The position numbers were made by a program, and so were the translations under genes. This document shows, piece by piece, positions 63,905 to 64,000 of a stretch of 64,000 bases of DNA (positions within the stretch are counted from its first letter, which is position 1; each line of letters begins with the position of its first letter). Source of the DNA: Aspidiotus rigidus (Eukaryota > Arthropoda > Insecta > Hemiptera > Diaspididae). The notes beneath the pieces are model-generated. The model worked only from the letters and a program-made list of their open reading frames with translations, was not told the origin of the DNA and searched no databases. Where the stretch lies: assembly GCA_035079385.1 (NCBI GenBank), contig JAVHKY010000013.1, positions 2,170,001 through 2,234,000 on the forward strand, in the 5' to 3' direction.

Positions 63905-64000
63905 TCAGTATGTTGAACAAGACTTGCCGTCACGTCGTGGACAACGAATATTTGGATTGAAAGAGTAATGAGCTTTCGCGTCGTCTTCCGGCTCCGAAAT
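63905..64000 (-). CDS. Prolyl 4-hydroxylase alpha-like, gene D, last exon (truncated by window)
   Basis: 31 codons plus TGA, matching the end of exon 11 in gene C: ISEPEDDAKAHYSFNPNIRC, then PRRDGKSCSTY. Flanking 3' DNA (63820-63905) also matches A, B and C. The rest of the gene should extend to the right of the window, making at least four genes in the array. Confidence 0.88.
   Translation of the reverse strand: MSEPEDDAKAHYSFNPNIRCPRRDGKSCSTY

Overview
This is nuclear DNA from an arthropod, most likely an insect. It is AT-rich, and its genes are split by short GT-AG introns. TATA-type promoters and AATAAA polyadenylation signals are visible. A nuclear mitochondrial insert reads as nad1 and cytb under the invertebrate mitochondrial code, with the two genes tail to tail as in ancestral arthropod mtDNA. 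One gene belongs to an insect-type secreted KPYPV-repeat family. TAGGTA-rich spacers and the very AT-rich mitochondrial relic suggest a sap-feeding hemipteran, but that is a guess. There is no bacterial, operon or CRISPR architecture. Gene models were built by hand from reading frame, splice sites and family motifs.

Layout, left to right. 1-490: a 45-bp minisatellite and a TTTA microsatellite. 1035-1699 (+): the 3' part of an AIG1/ADTRP-like membrane hydrolase. 2946-8074 (-): a complete ten-exon secreted carboxylesterase (566 aa, triad S205/E334/H459) with a MITE in intron 8. 11478-12746 (-): a complete seven-exon DUF3105/TP53I13-like protein (266 aa). 15190-16977 (-): a single-exon secreted repeat protein (595 aa). 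17.3-22.3 kb: repeats and a LINE relic. 22577-24493 (+): a two-exon gag-derived gene (314 aa) that looks domesticated. 24.6-30.5 kb: gene-poor, with a roughly 1-kb NUMT.

The right half (30.6-64 kb) is a tandem array of prolyl 4-hydroxylase alpha-like genes, all on the minus strand. Three are complete and intact with the same 11-exon plan: A (525 aa), B (528 aa) and C (529 aa). The last exon of a fourth copy runs off the right edge. A fifth, orphan copy of only the promoter and first coding exon lies upstream of gene C, with a splice phase that would still join gene C exon 2. Introns and spacers of the array are full of mobile DNA: a MULE transposase relic, a Penelope-like foldback 10 nt from a splice donor, hAT-type MITEs with 8-bp target duplications, a pogo derivative, a 1.1-kb palindrome with a MITE nested in its loop, R1-type LINE pieces, and a repeat family with TTAA/CAGGG ends carrying the 45-bp minisatellite.

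The esterase, the repeat protein and the prolyl hydroxylases all carry signal peptides and would act in the secretory pathway or outside the cell. No shared pathway can be shown from sequence.
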